A stretch of 64,000 bases of DNA from Actinobacteria bacterium OV320 (GTDB taxonomy: Bacteria > Actinomycetota > Actinomycetes > Streptomycetales > Streptomycetaceae): positions 310,001 to 374,000 of the forward strand of contig LJCX01000019.1 in the NCBI GenBank assembly GCA_001298545.1. The letters are read 5' to 3'. A program made the translations under genes and the position numbers. Of this stretch, positions 16,763-24,749 are shown piece by piece; position 1 is the stretch's first letter; each line of letters starts with the position of its first letter. The notes below the pieces were generated by a model. The model searched no databases, had not been told where the DNA came from, and saw nothing but the letters and a program-made list of their open reading frames with translations.

Positions 16763-17419
16763 ATGACCGGGACCAGCACATCGACGACGCGACGGGCGCC
16801 CCTGCCCGCACTGCGGGCCGCGGTGTTCGCGATCGTCGGGACGGTGCTCGGGGTGAGCGCGCATCATCTGGTCGCCGAAGGGCCGGCGCCCTGGCGGCAG
16901 AGCGCGCTCGCGGCCCTGGTGCTCTTCGCCGTCGGGCTGGTCGGCGCGCGGCGCCCCCGCTCCCTGGTCACGGTCGCGGCGACCTGCGGCACCGCACAGA
17001 CGGGGCTGCACCTGTGGCTCATGACCGCGCACGCACACAATGACGCGGCGTCGCCGACGCACATGCCGGTCCACCCGCACCACGACGCGCACGAGGCGTG
17101 GCACGAGCGCCTGCACGACTCCATGACGATGACGGCCGTGCACGTGGCGGCGGCGTTGCTCGTCGCCGTCCTGCTGCACCGCGCGGACACGGTCTGCTGG
17201 GCGCTGGCGCACGGTCTGACCACGGCCGTCGAGGCGGCGCGGACGCGGATCGCGGCGATACGGGCGGTGCTGCTCGACGGCCGCCCGGTGGTACCGCGGC
17301 CCGAGGCGTCGACGCTCGTCCTCTCCTGGCTGGAACTGCCACCGCCCGAAAGCGCGGTGCTCGCGGACATGGTGGTACGGCGGGGTCCTCCCCGGGCGGG
17401 CTTCGCCCACGCCCACTGA
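16763..17419 (+). CDS. Histidine-rich membrane protein, possibly metal related
   Basis: 218 residues with four or five hydrophobic helices (PLPALRAAVFAIVGTVLGVSA first). Between helices three and four lies a His-rich loop, MTAHAHNDAASPTHMPVHPH then HDAHEAWHERLHD, with about ten histidines and two methionines, resembling a metal-binding site. No named family is recognised with certainty. It lies 74 bp upstream of the YcnI-like gene on the same strand, and a copper or other metal role is inferred from this pairing. ATG 16742, seven codons earlier, is an alternative start. Confidence 0.7.
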   Translation: MTGTSTSTTRRAPLPALRAAVFAIVGTVLGVSAHHLVAEGPAPWRQSALAALVLFAVGLVGARRPRSLVTVAATCGTAQTGLHLWLMTAHAHNDAASPTHMPVHPHHDAHEAWHERLHDSMTMTAVHVAAALLVAVLLHRADTVCWALAHGLTTAVEAARTRIAAIRAVLLDGRPVVPRPEASTLVLSWLELPPPESAVLADMVVRRGPPRAGFAHAH

Positions 17420-17493
17420 CCTTGCCGAGAGCGGCTCCCACGATGACGGGAAGGCCGCCGCGCGCCACCCCCATGCCTGGAGACACCCACCTC

Positions 17494-18210
17494 ATGAAGA
17501 AGCTCAGTGCCGCCCGTCGTCCGACCCTGGCGACCGCCGTCGCCGCCACCGCCGTGCTGCTGACCGCCGGGCCGGCCTCCGCCCACGTGGAGGTCGAGTC
17601 CGAGAGCGCTCAGGCGCTCGCCCAGAACGTCGAGATCGCCTTCGACGCGGAGTCGGAGTCGGCCACCGCCGGCATCACCGAGATCCGCGTCGTCCTGCCC
17701 GAGGGCATCGCCCCGGCGGACGTGGCGTACGGCGAGGGCCCCAAGGGCTGGGCGTTGACCGTCAACGACGACGGCTACACCGTGAAGGGACCGGCGGTGA
17801 AGGCCGGCGTCAACGCCGAGTACTCCGTCGTCGTCAAGCAGCTGCCCGACGCGAAGGAACTGCCGTTCAAGACGATCCAGACCTACGGCGACGGACAGGT
17901 CGACCGCTGGATCGAGCTGGACGAGAACGGGGAGAACCCGGCGCCGGTCCTCAAGCTGAAGGCCGCGGCGGCCGGTGCGACGCCGATCGGCTCCCCCTCC
18001 CCCAGCGCGTCCGAGTCCGCGCCGCCGTCACCGAGCGCCGAGGCGACGACCCCCGCCGCGTCCCCGGATGCCGAGACCGCCACCGAGGAGAAGGACGGCG
18101 ACGGCGGGCTGTCGGGCGGCGCCTGGGCCGGAATCGTCGCGGGCATCCTCGTCGTGGCCGCCGCGGTGGTCTTCTTCGTGCGCCGCAAGGGTGGCACCGC
18201 GGCGGAGTAG
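17494..18210 (+). CDS. YcnI-like copper-binding secreted membrane-anchored protein (DUF1775)
   Basis: 238 residues: signal peptide with cleavage after GPASA, giving mature His1-Val-Glu; a YcnI (DUF1775) domain (about 31-150; LPEGIAPADVAYGEGPKGW and FKTIQTYGDGQVDRWIE); a Ser/Pro/Ala-rich stalk; and a C-terminal transmembrane helix followed by VRRKGG. In YcnI the N-terminal histidine and a conserved Trp bind copper; both His1 and the WALTV tryptophan are present. Likely a cell-surface copper chaperone working with the His-rich membrane protein upstream. Confidence 0.88.
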   Translation: MKKLSAARRPTLATAVAATAVLLTAGPASAHVEVESESAQALAQNVEIAFDAESESATAGITEIRVVLPEGIAPADVAYGEGPKGWALTVNDDGYTVKGPAVKAGVNAEYSVVVKQLPDAKELPFKTIQTYGDGQVDRWIELDENGENPAPVLKLKAAAAGATPIGSPSPSASESAPPSPSAEATTPAASPDAETATEEKDGDGGLSGGAWAGIVAGILVVAAAVVFFVRRKGGTAAE

Positions 18211-18227
18211 TCCCCTCGCGCGCCACC

Positions 18228-18260
18228 GGGCCCTCGCATCCCGACCGGGCGCGAGGGCCC
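18228..18260 (+). terminator. Hairpin terminator after the YcnI gene
   Basis: Perfect 10-bp arms GGGCCCTCGC (18228-18237) and GCGAGGGCCC (18251-18260), 13-base loop, 18 bp after the stop codon. Confidence 0.75.
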
Positions 18261-18414
18261 TCGTACGCCGGTCAGCCGGTCAGCGGGCCGTCCGTCGTGC
18301 GGGATGTTTCCGCCCGCCCGGTGGTCCGGCCGGCTCGCAGAGGCCCGGCACCGGTGAAATCCGAGTGCCCGGCACCGGCCCGGTCCGCTACCGTCTCAGT
18401 CGTGCAGGTGCGCA

Positions 18415-18518
18415 GGCTGCGGATACTTCGCCTGTCAAGCGGGTAACGCGGGTTCGAATCCCGCCGCCGGCCCGGCCGGTGTCGTCCAGTGGCCCAGGAC
18501 TCCTACGTCTCCGCCGCC
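18415..18518 (+). tRNA. tRNA-Asp(GTC)-like sequence with permuted halves
   Basis: The 3' half comes first (18429-18472): anticodon stem CGC, loop CTGTCAA (anticodon GTC), GCGGG, variable TAAC, a perfect T arm (GCGGG-TTCGAAT-CCCGC, 18448-18464), acceptor CGCCGGC and C73. Two bases later the 5' half (18475-18503) has acceptor GCCGGTG, T8, D stem GTCC/GGAC around AGTGGCCCA, T26 and CC. Joined, all four stems pair fully (one T-G in the acceptor), and T8-A14, G15-C48, G18-G19 and TTC are in place. The flanks GGCTGCGGA (18415-18423) and TCCGCCGCC (18510-18518) pair with one mismatch. CCA is not encoded; C73 and T26 are atypical for tRNA-Asp. A relic of two tandem tRNA genes is the alternative. Confidence 0.55.
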
Positions 18519-18748
18519 GACCCTGATCTCTGCACACTCACGGCGCAGGCCGCCCGTCTCGGGGGACGAGGGCGGGCGGCTCGCCTCCCCACGTGCGCGT
18601 TCTCCCGCACAGTTCTTACGTGTCCATGACGCACAGCCCCAACAGCGGCTGCGAGCAGTCGCCTTGAGTGAGGCTGAGGACTCCCCGGCCGACGAGCGAC
18701 ACGCCTCGCCGCCGGGCCAAGGACCACGTCGTGACATCGGGAGTTCTC

Positions 18749-20203
18749 ATGCGAGCAGATCACAGGCGCGGCCGAAGCCGCCGCAACGCCATCCTGGCGG
18801 TCACGGCGCTACTGGCAGGGGGCGGTGGTCTTGTGGCCGTGAACTACGCCGCGAACGCGTCCGACGTCAGCGCCGCCGCCCCCACGACGCGGTCCGCCCA
18901 GACGATCAGCTGTCCGGACGTGAAGGGCGAACTGCCGGCCGTTCCCCAGCAGGCGCAGACCGAAGTGGACCGGAACCTGGCGTTGTTGGACCGACAGACC
19001 GCGGAGGCCAACCAGCGGCTGGTGAACACCCATGGGGAGGGAGGCCCGGACTTCGTGCGGAACGCGATCCTCGGCCCCCTCGAAAGCAAGAGGACGGCGG
19101 CCATCGAACGGATCGCCGTCGCCATCGGGCGGGTGGCCGCCAAGCCCTCGGGGCTGGGCGGCCTCGCCGCCTGCGACCTCGGCCTGGACACGTCCGGGGC
19201 CGGGGCCGCGAGCCAGATCCCGGGCGGCGCCCAAGGCGACGGAGGCGACGAAAACAACGGAAGCGACGGAAGCGACGCCGGACAGCAGGGGAACGGGTCC
19301 GGTGCCGGAGAGCAGAGCGACGACGGGCCCACCGCGGCCGACTTCGTCGACATCACCACGGTGGCCCCGAACGTGCCCAGGGTCCGTCGGCAGGCAGGCG
19401 CCTCGACCGGAGCATTCGTCTCCCGGTGCGGAGTCAACAAACAGGGACAGCACAACTCGGACAACGACATCGTGGCTCCGGGTGTCAGCAACGGGGCACA
19501 CCATGTCCACGACTACGTGGGCAACCGGAAGGTGGACTTCACCTCGACGAACGAGTCCCTGAGCGCCCAGGGCACCTCCTGCACCAACGGCGACCAGTCC
19601 GCGTACTACTGGCCCGTCCTGCGGGACACCACCCGTCAGGGCCCCGACGCCGACGCACTCGGCGGCGGCGCCGAGGGCAACAAGGGAGCCATCCTGGTGC
19701 CCGCGACCGTCTCGATCAGTTACCAGGGCAGCCCCACGGGCAAGGTCGTGGCGATGCCCCGCTTCCTGCGGATCATCACCGGTGACGCGAAGGCTTTCAC
19801 CAACGGCACCAAGAACGCCAACGCCCACTGGAGCTGCACCGGCTTCGAGAACAAGGTCCAGCTCACCGACAAGTACCCGATCTGTCCCGGCGGCAGCAAG
19901 GTGGTGCGCAGCTTCGCCTTCCAGAGCTGCTGGGACGGCCGCAACGTCGACAGCGCCGATCACCGCAGCCACGTCGCCTTCGCCGACGCAGACGGCAACT
20001 GCGCCCAGGGCTTCAAGGCCATCCCGCAGCTGACCATGCGGCTCACCTACAAGGCCCCTGCGGCACCGGACTTCGCCGTCGACGGCTTCCAGGGACAGCG
20101 GCACGGCGCCATCACGGACCACAACGACTTCATCAACGTCATGAACGACCGGCTCATGAACCAGGCGGTCTCCTGCATCAACTCAGGTCGCCGCTGCGGC
20201 TGA
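18749..20203 (+). CDS. Secreted DUF1996-containing protein
   Basis: 484 residues. An N-terminal Arg-rich region followed by a hydrophobic segment (RRNAILAVTALLAGGGGLVAVNYAA) acts as signal peptide or anchor. A helical, Gln/Glu-rich region (about 55-145) comes next, then a low-complexity Gly/Asp/Asn/Ser linker. The DUF1996 domain occupies about 230-470, with NDIVAPGVSNGAHHVHDYVGN, SAYYWPV and PICPGGSKVVRSFAFQSCWDG; its conserved His, Trp and Cys residues are present. DUF1996 proteins are secreted and of unknown function, common in Streptomyces and fungi. Start chosen at ATG 18749 after GGGAG; earlier in-frame codons overlap the tRNA-like locus flank. Confidence 0.88.
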   Translation: MRADHRRGRSRRNAILAVTALLAGGGGLVAVNYAANASDVSAAAPTTRSAQTISCPDVKGELPAVPQQAQTEVDRNLALLDRQTAEANQRLVNTHGEGGPDFVRNAILGPLESKRTAAIERIAVAIGRVAAKPSGLGGLAACDLGLDTSGAGAASQIPGGAQGDGGDENNGSDGSDAGQQGNGSGAGEQSDDGPTAADFVDITTVAPNVPRVRRQAGASTGAFVSRCGVNKQGQHNSDNDIVAPGVSNGAHHVHDYVGNRKVDFTSTNESLSAQGTSCTNGDQSAYYWPVLRDTTRQGPDADALGGGAEGNKGAILVPATVSISYQGSPTGKVVAMPRFLRIITGDAKAFTNGTKNANAHWSCTGFENKVQLTDKYPICPGGSKVVRSFAFQSCWDGRNVDSADHRSHVAFADADGNCAQGFKAIPQLTMRLTYKAPAAPDFAVDGFQGQRHGAITDHNDFINVMNDRLMNQAVSCINSGRRCG

Positions 20204-20250
20204 CCCGCTCCACCCGGGCCGCCACTCCCCCGGCTTGAAAGTCCTTCGCT

Positions 20251-20280
20251 CCGGCCTCGCCGCATGAACGGCGAGGCCGG
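20251..20280 (+). terminator. Strong hairpin terminator after the DUF1996 gene
   Basis: Perfect 12-bp arms CCGGCCTCGCCG (20251-20262) and CGGCGAGGCCGG (20269-20280) around CATGAA, followed by TTCGT. Confidence 0.85.
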
Positions 20281-20403
20281 TTCGTCGCGTTCGGCGGATC
20301 GGTCCCCACTGGTGCTCGCCCCCCGAGGCAGCGGCACCACACAAGATCTTACGAAGCCCTTACGCGGCCACCTCGCGTGACGTGACGCGCCTACGATCGC
20401 GAG

Positions 20404-21087
20404 GTGTCGACCATCCGGAACATCGCCCTCGTCACCGCTGCACCCCTTCTGCTGGCCGCGGCGGGCGCCGCACACCCGCACGGCCTGTCCAGGGCGAGCG
20501 CCGCGGACTGGACACATCTGCACATCGCACTGCTGCCGGTCTTCCCGCTGCTCACGGCCGGCCTCCTGGTCCCGCTGTGGTACCGCCCCCGACCGGACCT
20601 CGCGGGCTTCGCCACGGTGATCGCCTGGACGAGCGCGTTCCTGTACGCGGCTTTCTACACCGGCCTCGACGCGGTGGCCGGTATCGCGGCGGGAACGGCC
20701 GTCGAGCACGCCGCCGGCACGGCGAACATCGGCCCCCTCAAGTACCCGCTCTACGACACGGGTGAGTCGCTCGGGCAGGTCGGCGCCTACGCTCTCATCG
20801 TCGCTGTCGTGGCCACGGCGGTCGCGCTCTACCCGGAGCACGGCGCGCGGGTCCTGCCCGGCACCGTGGTCCTCCTGGTGGCCGGCTGGTCCTTCATGGA
20901 CAGCCACATCTTCTGGCCCCGCGGTGTGTGGACGATGCTCGGCTTCGCACTGGGTTTCGCCCTGCTCACCGCCGGGACCGGAAGGAGCGCATCCCTCCCG
21001 CTCCGCGCCCGCGTGGAACTCCGGGGGCGCGGAGGCGGGCCGGCGGGTTCTGGGACACGGTGCGACACGATCAGCCCTGCCCCCTGA
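20404..21087 (+). CDS. Putative membrane protein, function unknown
   Basis: 227 residues with about five hydrophobic helices (for example LHIALLPVFPLLTAGLLVPLW and ALIVAVVATAVALY). His, Trp and Asp residues lie near helix ends (DWTHLHIA, FMDSHIFWPRGVW). The C-terminal 35 residues are Arg/Gly-rich and not membrane-like. I do not recognise the family. Start is the GTG at 20404; no strong ribosome site. It stands between the DUF1996 terminator and a pseudogene. Confidence 0.65.
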   Translation: MSTIRNIALVTAAPLLLAAAGAAHPHGLSRASAADWTHLHIALLPVFPLLTAGLLVPLWYRPRPDLAGFATVIAWTSAFLYAAFYTGLDAVAGIAAGTAVEHAAGTANIGPLKYPLYDTGESLGQVGAYALIVAVVATAVALYPEHGARVLPGTVVLLVAGWSFMDSHIFWPRGVWTMLGFALGFALLTAGTGRSASLPLRARVELRGRGGGPAGSGTRCDTISPAP

Positions 21088-21193
21088 CGCCCGCCGTAGG
21101 CAGGCCGAGATGTGCCAGGGCGTGTCCAGCGGGGGTGTGACAGGGCCCCTCTCGACGGGCAGGTCGTGCCGGGGGTGGAGAGAGACTGGCGGT

Positions 21194-21409
21194 ATGGCAC
21201 CCGAGCAGCAGAGCGGCGGCGACGAACTGGGGCGCTTCCTGCGTGCCCGCCGCACCCGGACCAGCCCCCGGTCCGCCGGCCTCACTCGCTCCGCGTCGAC
21301 GACCGGAATCCGGGACCCGGCGGAGACAGGGCACGCCCCTACGCGGATGGTGGGCGAGCCCTGTCCACCGGTTCCGATTCTCGGGTCCAGGAGGTCGTCG
21401 GGCAGATGA
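21194..21409 (+). pseudogene. MmyB-type XRE regulator N-terminal remnant
   Basis: From ATG 21194, preceded by GGAGAGAG, the frame encodes MAPEQQSGGDELGRFLRARR then TRTSPRSAGLTRS. This matches the opening of actinobacterial helix-turn-helix regulators with an MmyB ligand-binding domain (usual form ELG.FLRARRARVSPE..GLP..G.RRVPGLRREE). After that the match moves to another frame (RNPGPGGD for RVPGLRRE), and no helix-turn-helix follows. No regulator C-terminal domain is recognisable up to 21650. Confidence 0.5.
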
Positions 21410-21707
21410 GTGCGGGGGTGCCGGCCGTGGTGAACGGCGCACACCCCGTACGAGTGGCGCACACCCCCGCACGGGCCCCGCACGGACCGCCGGCCCGCGG
21501 GCCGGATCCGGACGCGTGACCTGTGCCGCGCCGGGGAAGGCACACCCCGGCGGGGCGCCCACCGGTGTCCACGCCATCGACCCGCTTGATCGCACACCCC
21601 CCGCGGCGAGCGATACTGGCCTTCGCACGTCGTCGCCACGTCGTCACCGCACTCACGAATGGACTCACCACATCTCCGCGACCGTTCCGCCCACGACGCC
21701 CTCCACG
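21410..21707. other. Gap before the hypothetical gene
   Basis: Nothing recognisable is coded here. A GATACT hexamer at about 21613-21618 could be a -10 box for the next gene, without a clear -35. Confidence 0.35.
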
Positions 21708-22874
21708 GTGTGGCAGACCCGTGGCCGTCACACCGGCCCCACCGCTCCGGACGTCCTGCGCAAGCACCTTCAGGCACTCAAGGACGCCGAGACCGTCCAG
21801 GACTTCATGGAGCTGCCGGACACCGACACCCCCGAGGGGGAGACGGCCTTCGAAGCCCGGTGGCTGGTCGCGGAGGAGGTGACCGTCCGTGCCCGGCTCA
21901 GGCTCGCCGAGTGGTCGGGCCAGGGCCAGGAATGGACGCTGACGGCGGAGGCGGAGCGACCGTGGGACCAGCGGTGGCCCTCGCCCGCCGGGATGTTCTG
22001 GTCCTGGGAGGCGGACACCCCGTGGGGCAACGAGACCGTCACCGGTGAGCGTTTCCTCGTCGCGAACCCGCTTCCGGCCGACGAGAAGGAGCTGCGGCGC
22101 ACGCTCCGGGGCGCCCTGCGGGACACCTGGGCCGTCCACCTCGTCGTGCACGAGGCCATGACACCCGACGAGCGGGGCCGGCGGTCGCTGGTCCCGCTGC
22201 TGCCGCCCGGCCTGCACCACCGGGTCGTCGAGCACCGCGCGGCCCCGCACCAGCTGCGCACCGTGAACTGGGCGCTCAAGGAGGCCCGGGTGGAGGTGCC
22301 GCGCGGCGGGGCGCTGGTGCTGCCGGGCGTCCCCGCCCCGGCCGACTACGACGCCGCCGACCACTCGGTGCGCAGCGTGTTCCTGGACGGCACGCATCCC
22401 ACCGAGCTGCTGGACGCGGTACGGCGCTTCGCGGCGCTGCCCAGGCCGCTGCCGGAGGACGCCGACGCCGCGCTCACCGCCCTGCGCGAGGAGTGGCAGC
22501 TGCTGACCCCGGAGGAGGAGCTCGCCCGCGAACGCAAGCTCGTGGTGATGTACAAGGAGGCGCTGGAGGCGATGACGGAGTCCCGGGACCTGTACCGGGA
22601 GGCCGCCGAGCACGCCCACGAGGCGCTGGCCGCGTACCGGGAGGCGGCGGCCGAGGCCGGGGAACCGCAACAGGCGCCGGCCAGGAAGAGCGGCTCGCCG
22701 TTCCAGCAGCTGGGCCGGACCCTGGAGCGGTTCAAGGAGTCGACCAAGGGCCTGCGCCCGGTGGGGCCCGCCGCTCCCGCGGCTCGGGTGGAGTCGCCGG
22801 AACAGGACCGCACCGGCGCCGGGAGCACGACCGGGGCCACCGGCGGCGACGAATCCGAGGTCACCGACCGGTAA
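21708..22874 (+). CDS. Hypothetical protein with C-terminal coiled coil
   Basis: 388 residues if the GTG at 21708 is the start; the frame is open for another 155 codons upstream but without a good start. The sequence is charged and soluble, with no signal peptide. The first 300 residues contain aromatic-rich strands (GMFWSWEADTPWGNETVTGERF). A Glu/Arg/Ala-rich helix of about 60 residues follows (ELARERKLVVMYKEALEAM onward), likely a coiled coil, and then a Pro/Thr/Gly tail. I do not recognise a family. Codon bias is fully Streptomyces-like, so it is a real gene; its start is uncertain. Confidence 0.7.
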   Translation: MWQTRGRHTGPTAPDVLRKHLQALKDAETVQDFMELPDTDTPEGETAFEARWLVAEEVTVRARLRLAEWSGQGQEWTLTAEAERPWDQRWPSPAGMFWSWEADTPWGNETVTGERFLVANPLPADEKELRRTLRGALRDTWAVHLVVHEAMTPDERGRRSLVPLLPPGLHHRVVEHRAAPHQLRTVNWALKEARVEVPRGGALVLPGVPAPADYDAADHSVRSVFLDGTHPTELLDAVRRFAALPRPLPEDADAALTALREEWQLLTPEEELARERKLVVMYKEALEAMTESRDLYREAAEHAHEALAAYREAAAEAGEPQQAPARKSGSPFQQLGRTLERFKESTKGLRPVGPAAPAARVESPEQDRTGAGSTTGATGGDESEVTDR

Positions 22875-23066
22875 GGGGTCGGCGGGCCGGCAGGCCGGGA
22901 GGTATGTCGGTAGGTGCCGGTGGGCGCCCTGTCGGCGACCGTGCCCCGTGCGTGTCCGTCCGTGTCCGTCCGTGCGCGAATTACCTCGTACCGGGACGTG
23001 TCACACGCCGCTGTCTGGATACGCGGTCCCCACGGCATCACGGACCGCCCCGGAAGGGACCCGCAC
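22875..23066. other. paoA upstream region
   Basis: 192 bp containing CGTGTCCGTC in two tandem copies near 22950-22970. No confident promoter was recognised. The operon's promoter must lie here or be read through from the hypothetical gene. Confidence 0.35.
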
Positions 23067-23627
23067 ATGGGCAGCGAGCACGGCCCCCGGTCATCGCCCC
23101 ACCGATCCGACACGACGCTGCGCGTCAACGGCAAGCCGCACACCCTCACCGTCGACCACCGGCGCGTACTGCTGGACCTGCTGCGGGAGGATCTGGACCT
23201 CACCGGAGCGAAGAAGGGCTGCGACCACGGTCAGTGCGGCGCGTGCACCGTTCTCGTCGACGGGCGGCGCGTCAACAGCTGTCTGCTGCTCGCCGTCACC
23301 CTGGACGGCAGCGACATCACGACCGTCGAGGGCCTGTCCGGGGACGGCGAGGATCCGCATCCGCTCCAGCGGGCCTTCCTGGAGCGCGACGCCTTCCAGT
23401 GCGGATACTGCACACCCGGACAGCTCTGCTCGGCGGTGGGCGCGCTCGCCGAGGCGGAGTCGGGCCATCCCTCGCACGTCACGGACCCCGCGACGCCCTC
23501 CGGACGGCCGGTCGCGCTGGACCGGGACGAGATCCGCGAGCGGCTCAGCGGCAATCTCTGCCGCTGCGGCGCGTACCCGCGCATCGTCGACGCCGTCGAG
23601 GACGTGACCGGGGCGGGCGGCACATGA
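23067..23627 (+). CDS. paoA: Aldehyde dehydrogenase 2Fe-2S subunit (PaoA/YagT-like)
   Basis: Small electron-transfer subunit of a periplasmic-type molybdenum aldehyde oxidoreductase. 186 residues. Plant-type ferredoxin cluster CDHGQCGAC ... C at about 52-74, and the helical second 2Fe-2S domain QCGYCTPGQ ... CRCGAYPRI. The long N-terminal extension of E. coli YagT with its Tat signal is absent, so this complex should be cytosolic. Start ATG 23067 follows GGAAGGG. First gene of paoABC; the next gene starts 82 bp later. Confidence 0.92.
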   Translation: MGSEHGPRSSPHRSDTTLRVNGKPHTLTVDHRRVLLDLLREDLDLTGAKKGCDHGQCGACTVLVDGRRVNSCLLLAVTLDGSDITTVEGLSGDGEDPHPLQRAFLERDAFQCGYCTPGQLCSAVGALAEAESGHPSHVTDPATPSGRPVALDRDEIRERLSGNLCRCGAYPRIVDAVEDVTGAGGT

Positions 23628-23662
23628 CGGGGCAGCACATGACGGGGCAGCACATGACGGGG
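23621..23662 (+). repeat. 15-bp tandem repeat at the paoA stop codon
   Basis: CACATGACGGGGCAG occurs as 23621-23635 and 23636-23650, with a third partial copy to 23662. The first copy contains the paoA TGA. It fills most of the 81-bp gap to paoB. Confidence 0.9.
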
Positions 23663-23708
23663 CCGGCGGCCCAAGGGCACGACCGGGGCAACCAGAGGAC
23701 GTGATCCG

Positions 23709-24749
23709 GTGGAAACCTTCGCCTACGTACGGGCCGGCAGTCTCGCGGAGGCCGCCGAAGCCTTCGCCACGCACCCGGGCGCACGCTATCTGGGCGGCGG
23801 CACCAACCTCGTCGACCTGATGAAGCTCGGCGTGGAACGGCCGACCGCCCTCGTCGACGTCACCCGGCTGCCGCTGGACGAGGTGACGGAGCTGCCGGAC
23901 GGGTCGCTGCGGATCGGCGCCCTGGTGCGCAACAGCGACCTCGCGGCGCACCCACGCGTGCGTGACCGCTACCCCGTGCTCTCCCAGGCGGTGCTCGCGG
24001 GCGCCTCGGGTCAGCTGCGCAACGCCGCCACCACCGGCGGGAACCTGCTCCAGCGCACCCGCTGCCCGTACTTCCAGGACGTCTCCAAGCCGTGCAACAA
24101 ACGGGAGCCGGGCAGCGGCTGCGCCGCCCGGGACGGCGTGCACCGCGACCACGCGGTGCTCGGGTACTCCGAGCACTGCATCGCCACCCACCCGTCGGAC
24201 ATGGCGGTGGCCCTGGCCGCGCTGGACGCCGAGGTCGAGCTGTACGGCACGGCGGGCGTGCGCCGGGTGGCGGCGGCCGAGTTCCACCGGCTGCCCGGGG
24301 AGGAACCGGAGCGGGACACCGTGATCGAACCCGGCGAGCTCGTCACCGCCGTCCTGCTGCCCGCCGCCACGGCCGGGCTGCCGTCCGCGTACCGCAAGGC
24401 GCGCGACCGGGCCTCGTACGCCTTCGCGCTGGCCTCCGTCGCCGTGGTCCTGGAGGTCGCCGACGGGGTCGTCGCGCGGGTGGGGATCGCCTTCGGGGCA
24501 CTGTCCCACCGCCCGTGGCGGGCGCGGCGGGCCGAGGAGGCACTGCTGGGCGCGGCTCCCACCCGGGCGGCCTTCGAACGCGCCGCCGAGCTGGAACTCT
24601 CCGAAGCCCGGCCGCTGCGCGACAACGCGTACAAGGTGCCGCTGGCCCACAACCTCGCCGTCGACGTCCTGACCCGACTCGTACCGCACGAGCCCGGACC
24701 GGACGGGCCGCCACCGCACGAGCCCGGATCGCGGGAGGAGGACTCATGA
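23709..24749 (+). CDS. paoB: Aldehyde dehydrogenase FAD-binding subunit (PaoB/YagS-like)
   Basis: Flavin subunit passing electrons from the molybdenum centre; 346 residues. The FAD-binding loop is GARYLGGGTNLVDLMKLGV (24-42) and the second is GASGQLRNAATTGGNLLQRTRC. The insertion CPYFQDVSKPCNKREPGSGC carries the extra 4Fe-4S cluster that distinguishes PaoB from other xanthine-oxidase-family FAD subunits. The last Cys of the four is probably the one at SEHCIAT. Start is GTG 23709; the stop overlaps the paoC start (ATGA). Confidence 0.93.
   Translation: METFAYVRAGSLAEAAEAFATHPGARYLGGGTNLVDLMKLGVERPTALVDVTRLPLDEVTELPDGSLRIGALVRNSDLAAHPRVRDRYPVLSQAVLAGASGQLRNAATTGGNLLQRTRCPYFQDVSKPCNKREPGSGCAARDGVHRDHAVLGYSEHCIATHPSDMAVALAALDAEVELYGTAGVRRVAAAEFHRLPGEEPERDTVIEPGELVTAVLLPAATAGLPSAYRKARDRASYAFALASVAVVLEVADGVVARVGIAFGALSHRPWRARRAEEALLGAAPTRAAFERAAELELSEARPLRDNAYKVPLAHNLAVDVLTRLVPHEPGPDGPPPHEPGSREEDS

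Noticed and set aside
18435..18737. A 100-codon minus-strand frame ending GFEPALPA
   Set aside because: This ending is the usual antisense reading of a tRNA T arm (GGTTCGAATCC); it reflects the tRNA-like locus, not a protein.
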